From positions 1,760,001 to 1,824,000 of the forward strand of contig CALYLW010000012.1 of assembly GCA_944989445.1 (NCBI GenBank): a stretch of DNA of 64,000 nt. Reading direction: 5' to 3'. This document shows positions 9,738 through 21,104 of the stretch, in pieces. The DNA comes from Ampullaceana balthica (lineage: Eukaryota > Mollusca > Gastropoda > Lymnaeidae). Positions within the stretch are counted from its first letter, which is position 1, and the number at the start of each line of letters is the position of its first letter. Made by a program: the position numbers and the translations under genes. Below the pieces are notes generated by a model. The model did not search any database. It worked only from the letters and a program-made list of their open reading frames with translations, and was not told the origin of the DNA.

Positions 9738-12700
9738 TCAAGTAAGTAGAGTATATTGACCAGTGTGTTCGAGTAAGTAGAGTATATTGACCAGTGTGTT
9801 CGAGTAAGTAGAGTATATTGACCAGTGTGTTCGAGTAAGTAGAGTATATTGGCCAGTGTGTTTCGTTTCAGTAAGTAGAGTATATTGACCAGTGTGTTCG
9901 AGTAAGTAAAGTATATTGACCATTGTGTTCAAGTAAGTAGAGTATATTGACAAGTGTGTTCGAGTAAGTAGAGTATATTGACCAGTGTATCTCAAGTAAG
10001 TAGAGTATATAGACCAGTGTGTTCGAGTAAGTAGAGTATATTGACCAGTGTGTTCGAGTAAGTAGAGTATATTGACCAGTGTGTTCGAGTAAGTAGAGTA
10101 TATTGACCAGTGTGTTCGAGTAAGTAGAGTATATTGACCAGTGTGTTCGAGTAAGTAGAGTATATTGACCAGTGTGTTCGAGTAAGTAGAGTATATTGAC
10201 CAGTGTGTTCGAGTAAGTAGAGTATATTGACCAGTGTGTTCGAGTAAGTAGAGTATATAGACCAGTGTGTTCGAGTAAGTAGAGTATATTGACCAGTGTG
10301 TTCGAGTAAGTAGAGTATATAGACCAGTGTGTTCGAGTAAGTAGAGTATATAGACCAGTGTGTTCGAGTAAGTAGAGTATATAGACCAGTGTGTTCGAGT
10401 AAGTAGAGTATATTGACCAGTGTGTTCGAGTAAGTAGAGTATATTGACCAGTGTGTTCGAGTAAGTAGAGTATATAGACCAGTGTGTTCAAGTAAGTAGA
10501 GTATATTGACCAGTGTGTTCGAGTAAGTAGAGTATATTGACCAGTGTGTTCAAGTAAGTAGAGTATATTGACCAGTGTGTTCGAGTAAGTAGAGTATATA
10601 GACCAGTGTGTTCGAGTAAGTAGAGTATATAGACCAGTGTGTTCGAGTAAGTAGAGTATAAAGACCAGTGTGTTCGAGTAAGTAGAGTATATTGACCAGT
10701 GTGTTCGAGTAAGTAGAGTATATAGACCAGTGTGTTCGAGTAAGTAGAGTATATTGACCAGTGTGTTCGAGTAAGTAGAGTATATAGACCAGTGTGTTCG
10801 AGTAAGTAGAGTATATAGACCAGTGTGTTCGAGTAAGTAGAGTATATTGACCAGTGTGTTCGAGTAAGTAGAGTATATTGACCAGTGTGTTCGAGTAAGT
10901 AGAGTATATAGACCAGTGTGTTCAAGTAAGTAGAGTATATTGACCAGTGTGTTCGAGTAAGTAGAGTATATTGACCAGTGTGTTCAAGTAAGTAGAGTAT
11001 ATTGACCAGTGTGTTCGAGTAAGTAGAGTATATAGACCAGTGTGTTCGAGTAAGTAGAGTATATAGACCAGTGTGTTCGAGTAAGTAGAGTATATAGACC
11101 AGTGTGTTCGAGTAAGTAGAGTATATTGACCAGTGTGTTCGAGTAAGTAGAGTATATTGACCAGTGTGTTCGAGTAAGTAGAGTATATTGACCAGTGTGT
11201 TCGAGTAAGTAGAGTATATAGACCAGTGTGTTCGAGTAAGTAGAGTATATAGACCAGTGTGTTCGAGTAAGTAGAGTATATAGACCAGTGTGTTCGAGTA
11301 AGTAGAGTATATGACCAGTGTGTTCGAGTAAGTAGAGTATATTGACCAGTGTGTTCGAGTAAGTAGAGTATATTGACCAGTGTGTTCGAGTAAGTAGAGT
11401 ATATTGACCAGTGTGTTCGAGTAAGTAGAGTATATTGACCAGTGTGTTCGAGTAAGTAGAGTATATAGACCAGTGTGTTCGAGTAAGTAGAGTATATTGA
11501 CCAGTGTGTTCGAGTAAGTAGAGTATATTGACCAGTGTGTTCGAGTAAGTAGAGTATATTGATAAATGTGTGTTCGAGTAAGTAGAGTATATAGACCAGT
11601 GTGTTCGAGTAAGTAGAGTATATAGACCAGTGTGTTCGAGTAAGTAGAGTATATAGACCAGTGTGTTCGAGTAAGTAGAGTATATTGACCAGTGTGTTCG
11701 AGTAAGTAGAGTATATTGACCAGTGTGTTCGAGTAAGTAGAGTATATAGACCAGTGTGTTCAAGTAAGTAGAGTATATTGACCAGTGTGTTCGAGTAAGT
11801 AGAGTATATTGACCAGTGTTTTCAAGTAAGTAGAGTATATAGACCAGTGTGTTCGAGTAAGTAGAGTATATTGACCAGTGTGTTCGAGTAAGTAGAGTAT
11901 ATTGACCAGTGTGTTCGAGTAAGTAGAGTATATAGACCAGTGTGTTCGAGTAAGTAGAGTATATAGACCAGTGTGTTCGAGTAAGTAGAGTATATAGACC
12001 AGTGTGTTCGAGTAAATAGAGTATATTGACCAGTGTGTTCGAGTAAGTAGAGTATATTGACCAGTGTGTTCGAGTAAGTAGAGTATATAGACCAGTGTGT
12101 TCAAGTAAGTAGAGTATATAGACCAGTGTGTTCGAGTAAGTAGAGTATATAGACCAGTGTGTTCGAGTAAGTAGAGTATATAGACCAGTGTGTTCGAGTA
12201 AGTAGAGTATATTGACCAGTGTGTTCGAGTAAGTAGAGTATATAGACCAGTGTGTTCGAGTAAGTAGAGTATATAGACCAGTGTGTTCGAGTAAGTAGAG
12301 TATATTGACCAGTGTGTTCGAGTAAGTAGAGTATATTGACCAGTGTGTTCGAGTAAGTAGAGTATATAGACCAGTGTGTTCGAGTAAGTAGAGTATATTG
12401 ACCAGTGTGTTCGAGTAAGTAGAGTATATTGACCAGTGTGTTCAAGTAAGTAGAGTATATTGACCAGTGTGTTCGAGTAAGTAGAGTATATAGACCAGTG
12501 TGTTCGAGTAAGTAGAGTATATAGACCAGTGTGTTCGAGTAAGTAGAGTATATAGACCAGTGTGTTCGAGTAAGTAGAGTATATTGACCAGTGTGTTCGA
12601 GTAAGTAGAGTATATTGACCAGTGTGTTCGAGTAAGTAGAGTATATTGACCAGTGTGTTCGAGTAAGTAGAGTATATTGACCAGTGTGTTCGAGTAAGTA

Positions 12701-14262
12701 GAGTATATAGACCAGTGTGTTCGAGTAAGTAGAGTATATAGACCAGTGTGTTCAAGTAAGTAGAGTATATTGACCAGTGTGTTCGAGTAAGTAGAGTATA
12801 TTGACCAGTGTGTTCGAGTAAGTAGAGTATATTGACCAGTGTGTTCGAGTAAGTAGAGTATATAGACCAGTGTGTTCGAGTAAGTAGAGTATATAGACCA
12901 GTGTGTTCGAGTAAGTAGAGTATATAGACCAGTGTGTTCGAGTAAGTAGAGTATATTGACCAGTGTGTTCGAGTAAGTAGAGTATATTGACCAGTGTGTT
13001 CGAGTAAGTAGAGTATATAGACCAGTGTGTTCAAGTAAGTAGAGTATATTGACCAGTGTGTTCGAGTAAGTAGAGTATATTGACCAGTGTGTTCAAGTAA
13101 GTAGAGTATATAGACCAGTGTGTTCGAGTAAGTAGAGTATATTGACCAGTGTGTTCGAGTAAGTAGAGTATATTGACCAGTGTGTTCGAGTAAGTAGAGT
13201 ATATAGACCAGTGTGTTCGAGTAAGTAGAGTATATAGACCAGTGTGTTCGAGTAAGTAGAGTATATAGACCAGTGTGTTCGAGTAAGTAGAGTATATTGA
13301 CCAGTGTGTTCGAGTAAGTAGAGTATATTGACCAGTGTGTTCGAGTAAGTAGAGTATATAGACCAGTGTGTTCAAGTAAGTAGAGTATATAGACCAGTGT
13401 GTTCGAGTAAGTAGAGTATATAGACCAGTGTGTTCGAGTAAGTAGAGTATATAGACCAGTGTGTTCGAGTAAGTAGAGTATATTGACCAGTGTGTTCGAG
13501 TAAGTAGAGTATATAGACCAGTGTGTTCGAGTAAGTAGAGTATATAGACCAGTGTGTTCGAGTAAGTAGAGTATATTGACCAGTGTGTTCGAGTAAGTAG
13601 AGTATATTGACCAGTGTGTTCAAGTAAGTAGAGTATATAGACCAGTGTGTTCAAGTAAGTAGAGTATATTGACCAGTGTGTTCAAGTAAGTAGAGTATAT
13701 TGACCAGTGTGTTCAAGTAAGTAGAGTATATTGACCAGTGTGTTCAAGTAAGTAGAGTATATTGACCAGTGTGTTCAAGTAAGTAGAGTATATTGACCAG
13801 TGTGTTCAAGTAAGTAGAGTATATTGACCAGTGTGTTCAAGTAAGTAGAGTATATTGACCAGTGTGTTCGAGTAAATAGAGTATATAGACCAGTGTGTTC
13901 GAGTAAGTAGAGTATATAGACCAGTGTGTTCGAGTAAGTAGAGTATATTGACCAGTGTGTTCGAGTAAGTAGAGTATATTGACCAGTGTGTTCGAGTAAG
14001 TAGAGTATATAGACCAGTGTGTTCGAGTAAGTAGAGTATATAGACCAGTGTGTTCGAGTAAGTAGAGTATATTGACCAGTGTGTTCGAGTAAGTAGAGTA
14101 TATAGACCAGTGTGTTCGAGTAAGTAGAGTATATTGACCAGTGTGTTCGAGTAAGTAGAGTATATAGACCAGTGTGTTCAAGTAAGTAGAGTATATTGAC
14201 CAGTGTGTTCAAGTAAGTAGAGTATATTGACCAGTGTGTTCGAGTAAGTAGAGTATATTGAC
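9738..14262. repeat. Giant 31-bp minisatellite, ~146 copies
   Basis: About 4.5 kb of head-to-tail 31-bp units. Each contains GTAAGTAGAGTATAT, then TGACC or AGACC, then AGTGTGTTC. Two single-base polymorphisms account for nearly all variation: TATATTGACC versus TATATAGACC, and TTCGAG versus TTCAAG. Rare events are AAATAG for AAGTAG (about 12014 and 13874), a lost base at about 11310 and an insertion near 11562. TTCAAG markers at 11761, 11823 and 12102 recur at 13032, 13094 and 13373, exactly 1271 bp (41 units) later, indicating a block duplication. The unit has no stop in any minus-strand frame, and 31 is not divisible by 3, so every minus frame stays open with a 31-residue translated period. 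It contains no ATG on the minus strand. The long frames are therefore artefacts. The left end is diverged (extra bases near 9860 and 9990). Confidence 0.97.
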
Positions 14263-14530
14263 GTGAAAACACAGCATCGTAAAGGGAGACTTCCTCGCGA
14301 GTTGTTGGGTGGCGAAGCGATGGGAGCGGGGAGAGGAGGGGTGTGGGTGGTGCTGGCCAGGGGCATGCATATTCATAGAAGATTAAGATAGTGTAATGAT
14401 GAGATGAAGGGTGCCAGAGTGAGGAGGTGGGGGTTGGTTGCGGGGGTTGAAGATGGCGGAAAAGGAGGAAGGAGGGGGGGGGGAGAAAATCTAAGCAGCA
14501 GCTGCAGGCGTATCTATTTGGGAACAGAGG
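14263..14530. other. G-rich flank of the 31-bp array
   Basis: GC-richer and purine-biased on the plus strand, with a G10-like run near 14475. No gene is supported. A minus-strand frame running from here into the array is only an extension of the array's open frames. Confidence 0.45.
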
Positions 14531-14590
14531 CACACACAGACACACACACACACACAAACACACAGACACACACACACATGCACACACAAA
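14531..14590. repeat. (CA)n microsatellite
   Basis: Interrupted CACACA tract with occasional GA and AA interruptions. Confidence 0.9.
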
Positions 14591-15829
14591 CAAAACCTTT
14601 AAGGAACAAGCGATGTGTTTATTGATCATTGATTTCATTCTAGCAGTTACAGCTTACAAACATGACATTCAATACGACTGATGTAATGTTGTAATTAAGA
14701 AATCAAAAAGTAAACAAATCTCATGTTTGAATTCAGAAGGTTTAATTTTACTAAAACTTTCTTCTTTTTTTTTCCATTAAAAACACAACTTATTTCTTCA
14801 TTAAATGTTTACTAAAAAAAAATTAATTAATTAATTAATTATTGTAAAAATGAGTTTTTAATCATGTCTGCTGAAGTTCTTAAAGACAAACTTTAATTTC
14901 TTTTTCATAACTGAATGTATGGTTTAAACTTTTGAATACAGTGTTGTTTGATTTTTCTACCCTTCACTAAAAGTTTAACTTAAAAAAGGCGAAAACATGA
15001 ATGTGACTAACTTACATCGTTCCAGCTGTTGTGTGGAAAGATTATAGCGTTCAACAAACGACTCCGTCAACATCAAAGTGAAAATAAAATATAAAAAAAG
15101 AGGGGGAAGGGGGGGGGGTGTTCGGCCTCAGCCTTAATCAGATAATAATTGCATTTTAAAAATTGGTTAGCTGTAAAAGTACCATCGTTAAAATAGCCAG
15201 CGGCGTATCTTTAAAAAAAAGTAACACAGGGAGGGAGCACACAGTCACACAGATTTAAAAGTTGTGAGAGGGGAGGAAACCACAGTTTAATAATTGGCAG
15301 GTAAGGCATTTCGCTTAAACATGACATTGGATTATGCAAGTATTATGGTGAATTTCGACAATATAGTATGTTTAATAATTTACAAATTTTAAATCTTTAT
15401 TTTTAATAGTTTTACAGTCTAACTTAATGAGAACAAGTACCGCATCGTGGGCCCTAGAAGCACTGGAGAGATTGGACGCACGTCCACCTCCTTTTATTTG
15501 AGGGGCCCGAAGTCTTAATGAAGGAAAAAATACTGCATTTGGGTTGATACCTGAAATTTGGCATTGAACTGGAAAAGTGGAAAGGGGTTGCTAAACGTCA
15601 CTCGTAGGCTCTGACAGTACGTATTTGGCGTGGGTAGACGGTGGAGCGTAAACATGAAAACATTTCAATAAAATAATCCAAACAGGTAAAGATTTTTTGA
15701 TAATTTTCTATTTATTTTTTCAGAACTTTTTTTTTCTTCAAATACTAATATGTCCTCATTTTATCTGTCTCTCGTAATCCTAACACCCTCACCCCCACTC
15801 CCCTCTATCAAAATATCCCCCGTGTATGT
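14591..15829. other. AT-rich non-coding stretch
   Basis: Includes a (TTAA)n-like tract at about 14819-14841 and a G-run near 15108-15117. A slightly GC-richer patch around 15450-15510 was examined, and no coding frame or RNA structure stood out. Confidence 0.5.
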
Positions 15830-16160
15830 ACATGTCGTATATTGTAGACCGCTGGACCTGGCGCTACAGGCCGAGAGACACGAGATGGTCGTGGTCATGA
15901 ATCAACCTTCCCGTGGGCGGACATACAGCGAGGGTAGTAAATCCCCGACAAGGCACAGGGGCCAGAAAATCTCGTTAATCTTCGGGCACTCTGACATGAA
16001 AACGTCGCCAGGCTCCTCCTATGGTGGGAGGCGATAGCTGTCCGTTCTCTTATAGTCAAGAGTAGCCTACCTTGGCTTGGCCCTAAACCTTGGGCCGTCT
16101 GCGATGACATTTTGACAGGAGTCATCCTGTGGGATGGACTTGCCTCCCTCATAACTTACA
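15830..16160. other. GC-richer island, possible exon or regulatory DNA
   Basis: This roughly 330-bp patch has many more CpGs than its flanks. The plus strand is open to 16037 with a basic, Ser/Arg-rich peptide (including QAERHEMVVVMNQPSRG), and the minus strand is open from 16152 to 15895. Neither matches a family I know, and two opposing open frames suggest at most one is real. An AG acceptor-like site after a weak pyrimidine tract lies at about 15846. Confidence 0.25.
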
Positions 16161-16604
16161 TCAAATCCTAGGATTTTTATTAAAATAAATAAAAATACAC
16201 ATACATTTTTTAAAATTCCAGTGGATCATTTTCAGGATGTCATTTCATATTGATCAGATCAAAGCACTTATCTTTGGAGCGGTAAAAATTGACTTTCTAA
16301 TGAATTCAATGATGAAATAGTCTTCTATCTTTTCAGTTTAATAAAAAAAATTATTAAATTTAAAAAAAACTAAGTTATAATTTGAAAGGTCTACGGCGTA
16401 AATACAGTCTACAGTCCGAATCTTGACACCGAAAGCCATTTGAGATTTATTTTTAAAACAACACACACTCTGTATGTGTGAATTGTGTTTAATTGCCGGA
16501 GTAAACGTTTAATTAAATCTATGAAGACAAGATCTCTAATGTATTAATGACCAGTATGGTTCAGGCCTCCGCCGATTCGAATGATGATTTGTTTGAATAT
16601 TGGC
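16161..16604. other. AT-rich non-coding stretch
   Basis: Nothing recognisable. Confidence 0.45.
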
Positions 16605-17036
16605 TTGCTCGAATGTTGGCTTGGTCCAATGTTGGGTTGCTCGTATGTCGGGTTGCTCGTATGTCGGGTTGCCCGTATGTCGGGTTGCTCGTATGTCGGG
16701 TTGCCCGTATGTCGGGTTGCCCTTATGTCGGGTTGCCCTTATGTCGGGTTGCCCTTATATCGGGTTGCCCTTATGTCAGGTTGCCATTATGTCGGGTTGC
16801 CCGTATGTCGGGTTGCCCTTATGTCGGGTTGCCCTTATGTCGGGTTGCCCTTATGTTGGGTTGCCCTTATGTCGGGTTGCCCGTATGTCGGGTTGCTCGG
16901 ATGTCGGGTTGCTCGTAGGTAGGGTTGCTAAAACGTTGGGTTGCTCGGATGTCGGGTTGCTCGTAGGTCGGGTTGCTTGAATGTCGGGTTGCTTGAATGT
17001 CGGGTTGCTTGAATGTCGGGTTGCTTGAATGTCTTG
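16605..17036. repeat. 16-bp minisatellite, ~27 copies
   Basis: The unit TTGCCCGTATGTCGGG alternates with TTGCCCTTATGTCGGG and TTGCTCGTATGTCGGG, and changes to TTGCTTGAATGTCGGG at the right end. The left two units are 17 bp and diverged. All three plus-strand frames are free of stops across the array, because 16 is not a multiple of 3 and the unit has no stop in any phase, giving overlapping MSGCPYVGLP-type frames that are not credible proteins. Confidence 0.95.
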
Positions 17037-17300
17037 AATTTCTCGCCGTGCCCCGACGGGCGCTTATTTTGAAAACTGAAAAACTGTTGTACGCCTTGTT
17101 GTTAAAACAAACGCTGCGCGGGAAATCATTTGATGCACGATTAAATTTCTCAGTCAAAAATCTCCACCGGCCTCTTGCTCCATCGGCGGATGTTTTTGAA
17201 TTTTTATATAAAGAGGAGGGGCCGACGAGGGCGGCAGAGTGTGGGTGGGGGGTGGAGTGGGGAATTAGAAGAAACGAGGCGAAGACTAGGAGCGGGAATT
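17037..17300. other. GC-richer segment flanking the 16-bp array
   Basis: CpG-containing sequence (17040-17290) with a TATA-like site inside it. The plus-strand frame at 16997-17305 starts within the array and has no recognised domain. Confidence 0.35.
17205..17213 (+). promoter_or_regulatory. Possible TATA box
   Basis: TATATAAAG fits the TATA-box consensus and is followed by a GC-rich, purine-rich stretch as in many core promoters. No transcript downstream is recognisable, so this is only a candidate. Confidence 0.2.
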
Positions 17301-18639
17301 ATTAATATTTAGAGAAATCAAATTATTTCTGACAACCTTGCGTGTCTGTATGTGTGCGTGCGTAATTTTGACAAGCTCAGCTAAAATTGTATATCATAAA
17401 ATGTCAAAGAGGGTGGTGAGTTTAAAAGTGACAACAAAAAATTGGGGGCGGGGGGGGGGAGAGAAATGTGTTTACCAAATTTGCGCTTCTGTGATATATT
17501 AATATTTATTCTACAAAAGTCCAACAAAAATAATTCGTTGTCGCCAAGCATATGACTCGTTCTCAGCTGGTTCTCTGCCTGCCTCTCTCTATTCCAATTT
17601 ACGACTCTCTCTATGTATATTCTATCTCCCGTGATCTTCTTTTCTTTCTCATTCACTTGGTCTCTCTTCCTCGGCCCCTCTCTCTGACACATTACCACTA
17701 ACAGTAATAAGGCACTGCATTAATTAAAATGCGGATATGCATGCTAATTTATATATAACTTGATCAAAGGGTGTATTGCATATCAGAGTGTGTGAACTTG
17801 GAATGTGACCTTGGATTGTGGCCTAGGAATTTGACCTTGGAATGTGAATTTGAAATGGGGCGAATTATGAAACTGTTGACTTTAAGATTTTAAAAAAATG
17901 GGAAGAAAATCTTTTGTCATAACATCTTCCTTTTTGGTATAAAATCTCCCAGCGATCAATGTTAGTATAGGTATAGAGCAGTGTGATTACATACGGGTCA
18001 AAGTCAAATCAATTAGTAACGACAAAACGTAAATATCATGAAGCAATATTTTGTTAATTGAAAACAAGGGCTTCCCGCTGAAGATTATAGCCAAACGTAA
18101 ATGACCCTTCACTATACAGACAAGAGACACTACTATAACACAAGCGACTGTTCATGTCAAGCGAGATGCAAATGTTGATAAATGTGGGAACAAGAGTCGG
18201 GCTGTAATGATCATAGCGGTAATTTTAACTTAGGTCGCTGTATATTAAATAATGATCCTGAAACCACACAAAAAAAATGCAAATATAAAAAAGCTAGAGT
18301 AAGAGTGTAAAAATAAATAGTGTGACTGCCTCATACATTATGTTGTTGAAAATTTTTGTCTGTCCATATAAATTCAAAACATTTGTAAATTTTCCAAACT
18401 ATTTATAAAGTAAATTATTTAAAAGTAGCGGGATTTGTTTTTTATAATTTCCACATACGCACGAGAAAGTGATTGAGCTCAACTCCTTTTTTTTTCTTTT
18501 ATAAACAATTTATAATTTTATTTTTAAAAAACTATTAATTTTTTTTAAGTTTTTTTTTAATCAATTTTTTTCTTATTTATATTAGTGTTATGTTTGATGT
18601 TAAAAGCAAGAGCTTTAATGAGAAACAAGTTAAATAGGT
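17301..18639. other. AT-rich non-coding stretch
   Basis: Includes a G-rich run at 17446-17460 and poly-T tracts around 18485-18560. A loose repeated phrase (GAATGTGACCTTGGA and similar) occurs near 17800-17860. No gene is supported. Confidence 0.5.
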
Positions 18640-19080
18640 CCCTCGAGATGCACTTCAATCCCGCGGGGGACCTAAGGACGACCTAACAGCACTGCAAATG
18701 ACAAGCAGACCTTTTGATCAGATCTGTTTGTCAGCGCCATCTATTCCACCCCCCTTATGAAAGAAGGGTGACAACTTCCGATCTCATCGCACGTTCCTCC
18801 GAAGTCGTCTGCTCGGCGGTATCGGGACGGAGAGTTTCTGCCCTGCGGCCAAGGGTAGCGCCGTCCGCGGGGGGCCATAGGGACACGCGAGCAGGGGGGC
18901 CCCTTTGCTGGTCTAATGATGCGCTCCCATGTCAGTCTTTGTGGGGTAACCATCTGTTCAAGTAGCCCAGTGTCTCCGAAATCTGACTGCCCCCAGCTCC
19001 CACAGCGCAGTTGCGAGTGTCAGCGATCGGCGGAGAGTTTTCCAAAGGATGATTCTCATCACTCCATCAGCAGAGATAAC
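18640..19080. other. GC-rich, CpG-rich island
   Basis: Markedly GC- and CpG-richer than surrounding sequence (for example 18800-18900), with short frames on both strands. No splice-bounded frame or known product was recognised. Candidate promoter, enhancer or non-coding exon. Confidence 0.35.
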
Positions 19081-19180
19081 CCTCCGCTATTTGTTGGATA
19101 AAAGTTTGGATAATTTTAAGACGTTCTGCTCAATTTTCTGGCGAATTCTGGTCTTTGTTTGAATGGAATTTAAGCGCAGT

Positions 19181-19730
19181 TATTGTTGTTGTTATTGTTG
19201 TTGTTATTGTTGTTGTTATTGTTGTTGTTATTGTTGTTATTATTGTTGTTGTTATTGTTGTTGTTATTGTTGTTGTTATTGTTGTTGTTATTGTTGTTGT
19301 TATTGTTGTTGTTATTGTTGTTGTTATTGTTGTTGTTATTGTTATTGTTGTTGTTATTGTTGTTGTTATTGTTGTTGTTATTGTTGTTGTTATTGTTGTT
19401 GTTATTGTTGTTGTTATTGTTGTTGTTATTGTTGTTGTTATTGTTGTTGTTATTGTTGTTGTTATTGTTGTTGTTATTGTTGTTGTTATTGTTGTTGTTA
19501 TTGTTGTTGTTATTGTTGTTGTTCTTGTTGTTGTTATTGTTGTTGTTATTGTTGTTGTTATTGTTGTTGTTATTGTTGTTGTTATTGTTGTTGTTATTGT
19601 TGTTGTTATTGTTGTTGTTATTGTTGTTGTTATTGTTGTTGTTATTGTTGTTGTTATTGTTGTTGTTATTGTTGTTGTTGTTGTTGTTGTTATTGTTGTT
19701 GTTATTGTTGTTGTTATTGTTGTTGTTATT
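19181..19730. repeat. 12-bp TTG-rich microsatellite, ~46 copies
   Basis: Tandem TATTGTTGTTGT units. Rare changes are TTATTATTG near 19238, a shortened unit near 19343, TTCTTG near 19523 and GTTGTTGTTG near 19675. Because 12 is a multiple of 3, each plus frame gives a fixed low-complexity pattern (VVVI, CCCY or LLLL). Confidence 0.97.
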
Positions 19731-20064
19731 TTTAATGTTATCTTTTGCAGTGCATCTCTTTGGGAATATTTAATATTGTATGAAACTGCGTTATTTTTTT
19801 TAGTTCATCATATTTACACTTATAATTTTAAAATATTAAGTGTTTATTGAATTTCCAATTCCAACTACTATAGAAATTTGAGTTTAGGCTAACTCCTATA
19901 TAACCAGTATAACTGTTTATATCCCTGAAGAAATAACAAAAAGTTGTTTTCATGACAAACTTTCAGTCGATCAATAAATTTAAATATCGGCAAAAAGATT
20001 GTGATAAAAATCTGGAGTTGAAAACCATTTACAATATTGCAATGATATTTTGAGTTATTATTAT
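19731..20064. other. AT-rich non-coding stretch
   Basis: Nothing recognisable. Confidence 0.45.
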
Positions 20065-20156
20065 GGTGATAGAGAAGGGTGACACTTGGTGATAGAGAAG
20101 GGTGACACTTGGTGATAGAGAAGGGTGACACTTGGTGATAGAGAAGGGTGACACTT
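20065..20156. repeat. 23-bp tandem repeat, 4 copies
   Basis: Four identical 23-bp units starting GGTGATAGAGAAGGGTGACA. Perfect identity implies recent duplication. Confidence 0.93.
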
Positions 20157-20816
20157 GGCTATGTGAATATTAGGTAGGAAGGAATTCATTATGGGCATGT
20201 AACGTTATATTATATAAATTATGAAATTCAATCAGTATTATAATGTCATAGATATTTAATAGGGGGGGGGGAGCCAACGAAAAAAATCTTTGTCGTATCG
20301 CAAGATCTCTTCACCACCATCACAAGTATCTCATTTTAATGCAGTTTCAATTTCATTTTGTACCGGCACATTATTTTTATCTGTGCCCGGCTCATGGCTC
20401 ATATCAGATTCTTATTGAAACCTTACCCATGATTCATATCCCATTCTACTTGAAACACTACATGAGGCATAGGGCTGGATTCAACATGATAAATCACTCA
20501 TAAGAAGATGCACCACTAACCACATGACAATGTCGGCAAATGGCCTCAGAAATTTCGTGTGCATTTTTATGAATGAAGCTTTGATAAAAGGATGAGGTGG
20601 AGGGAGGGGTTAAAATCATATCTGTTACGTAATTGCTCTCCCTAATGGCAAGGTCGATTCCGGAAAGAGAGAAGAACACGATCTCATGTAATATAGATGA
20701 AATATGTCAGCAGTAGTGCGATCGCAGTTTGACGTATGTAAATGAAGCGGTGATCTGTTGTTAGCGGAAAACACACACAAAAAGCAAAAAAAAATCAAGT
20801 CTGTTCATATTTCCAG
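20157..20816. other. Non-coding stretch; weak tRNA-like remnant
   Basis: A G-run lies at about 20262-20271. On the minus strand, GTGGTTAGTGGTG (about 20523-20511) and GTTGAATCC (about 20484-20476) are spaced like Pol III A and B boxes and may be a decayed tRNA-derived SINE head. The phrase CATGTGGTTAG also occurs on the minus strand near 8625. No gene is supported. Confidence 0.3.
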
Positions 20817-20951
20817 CTGGTTGTTCACGCACTGAACAACATCACTGCTTGGAGCGATGTCACTGAGCTGCAACATTTAGAGCCAAAATCGCGACCGCCA
20901 CTTTTGAAATATGCATTATACTGTTATTGTTTCGGGCTCCGTGGGGTCTAA
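20817..20951 (+). CDS. Candidate 3'-terminal coding exon, unknown protein
   Basis: An acceptor (TTCATATTTCCAG, ending 20816) is followed in phase 0 by 44 codons and a TAA at 20949-20951. The peptide begins LVVHALNNITAWSDVTELQH and includes KSRPPLLKYALYCYC; its composition is balanced and unlike the AT-driven frames elsewhere. Two AATAAA signals lie 135-150 bases downstream (21086-21091 and 21099-21104), the arrangement expected of a last exon. I do not recognise the family and saw no convincing upstream exon. The acceptor's pyrimidine tract is only moderate. Confidence 0.3.
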   Translation: MVVHALNNITAWSDVTELQHLEPKSRPPLLKYALYCYCFGLRGV

Positions 20952-21085
20952 TGGATGCTGGCCTAGAGGGCGAGGTGCTAGTACGAACTTAGACGGAGAC
21001 GATTTCAGTTCATGTTTGATGCTGTCGACCGAGGAGGGATTATATAAACGAAAGCTGAACACCGTTAGGCCGTCAAGCCTTGCAT

Positions 21086-21104
21086 AATAAATAGTTGCAA
21101 TAAA
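21086..21104 (+). promoter_or_regulatory. Candidate polyadenylation signals
   Basis: Two overlapping-range AATAAA hexamers downstream of the candidate stop at 20951. They are meaningful only if that exon is real. Confidence 0.3.

Noticed and set aside
9738..14262. CRISPR array
   Set aside because: The 31-bp units are directly contiguous and contain no unique spacers; context and codon-free flanks are eukaryotic.
9868..14638. Long minus-strand proteins of 114-424 residues
   Set aside because: They are translations of a stop-free tandem unit with no ATG; the apparent starts and stops follow single-base repeat variants.
16547..16980. Overlapping plus-strand frames of 113-126 residues
   Set aside because: All are phases of the same 16-bp tandem repeat.
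19155..19850. Valine/isoleucine-rich membrane-like protein
   Set aside because: Low-complexity translation of the 12-bp TTG repeat; the hydrophobicity is a codon artefact.
21041..21048. TATA box at TATATAAA
   Set aside because: Lies between a candidate stop codon and candidate polyadenylation signals; common by chance in AT-rich DNA and no downstream gene was seen.
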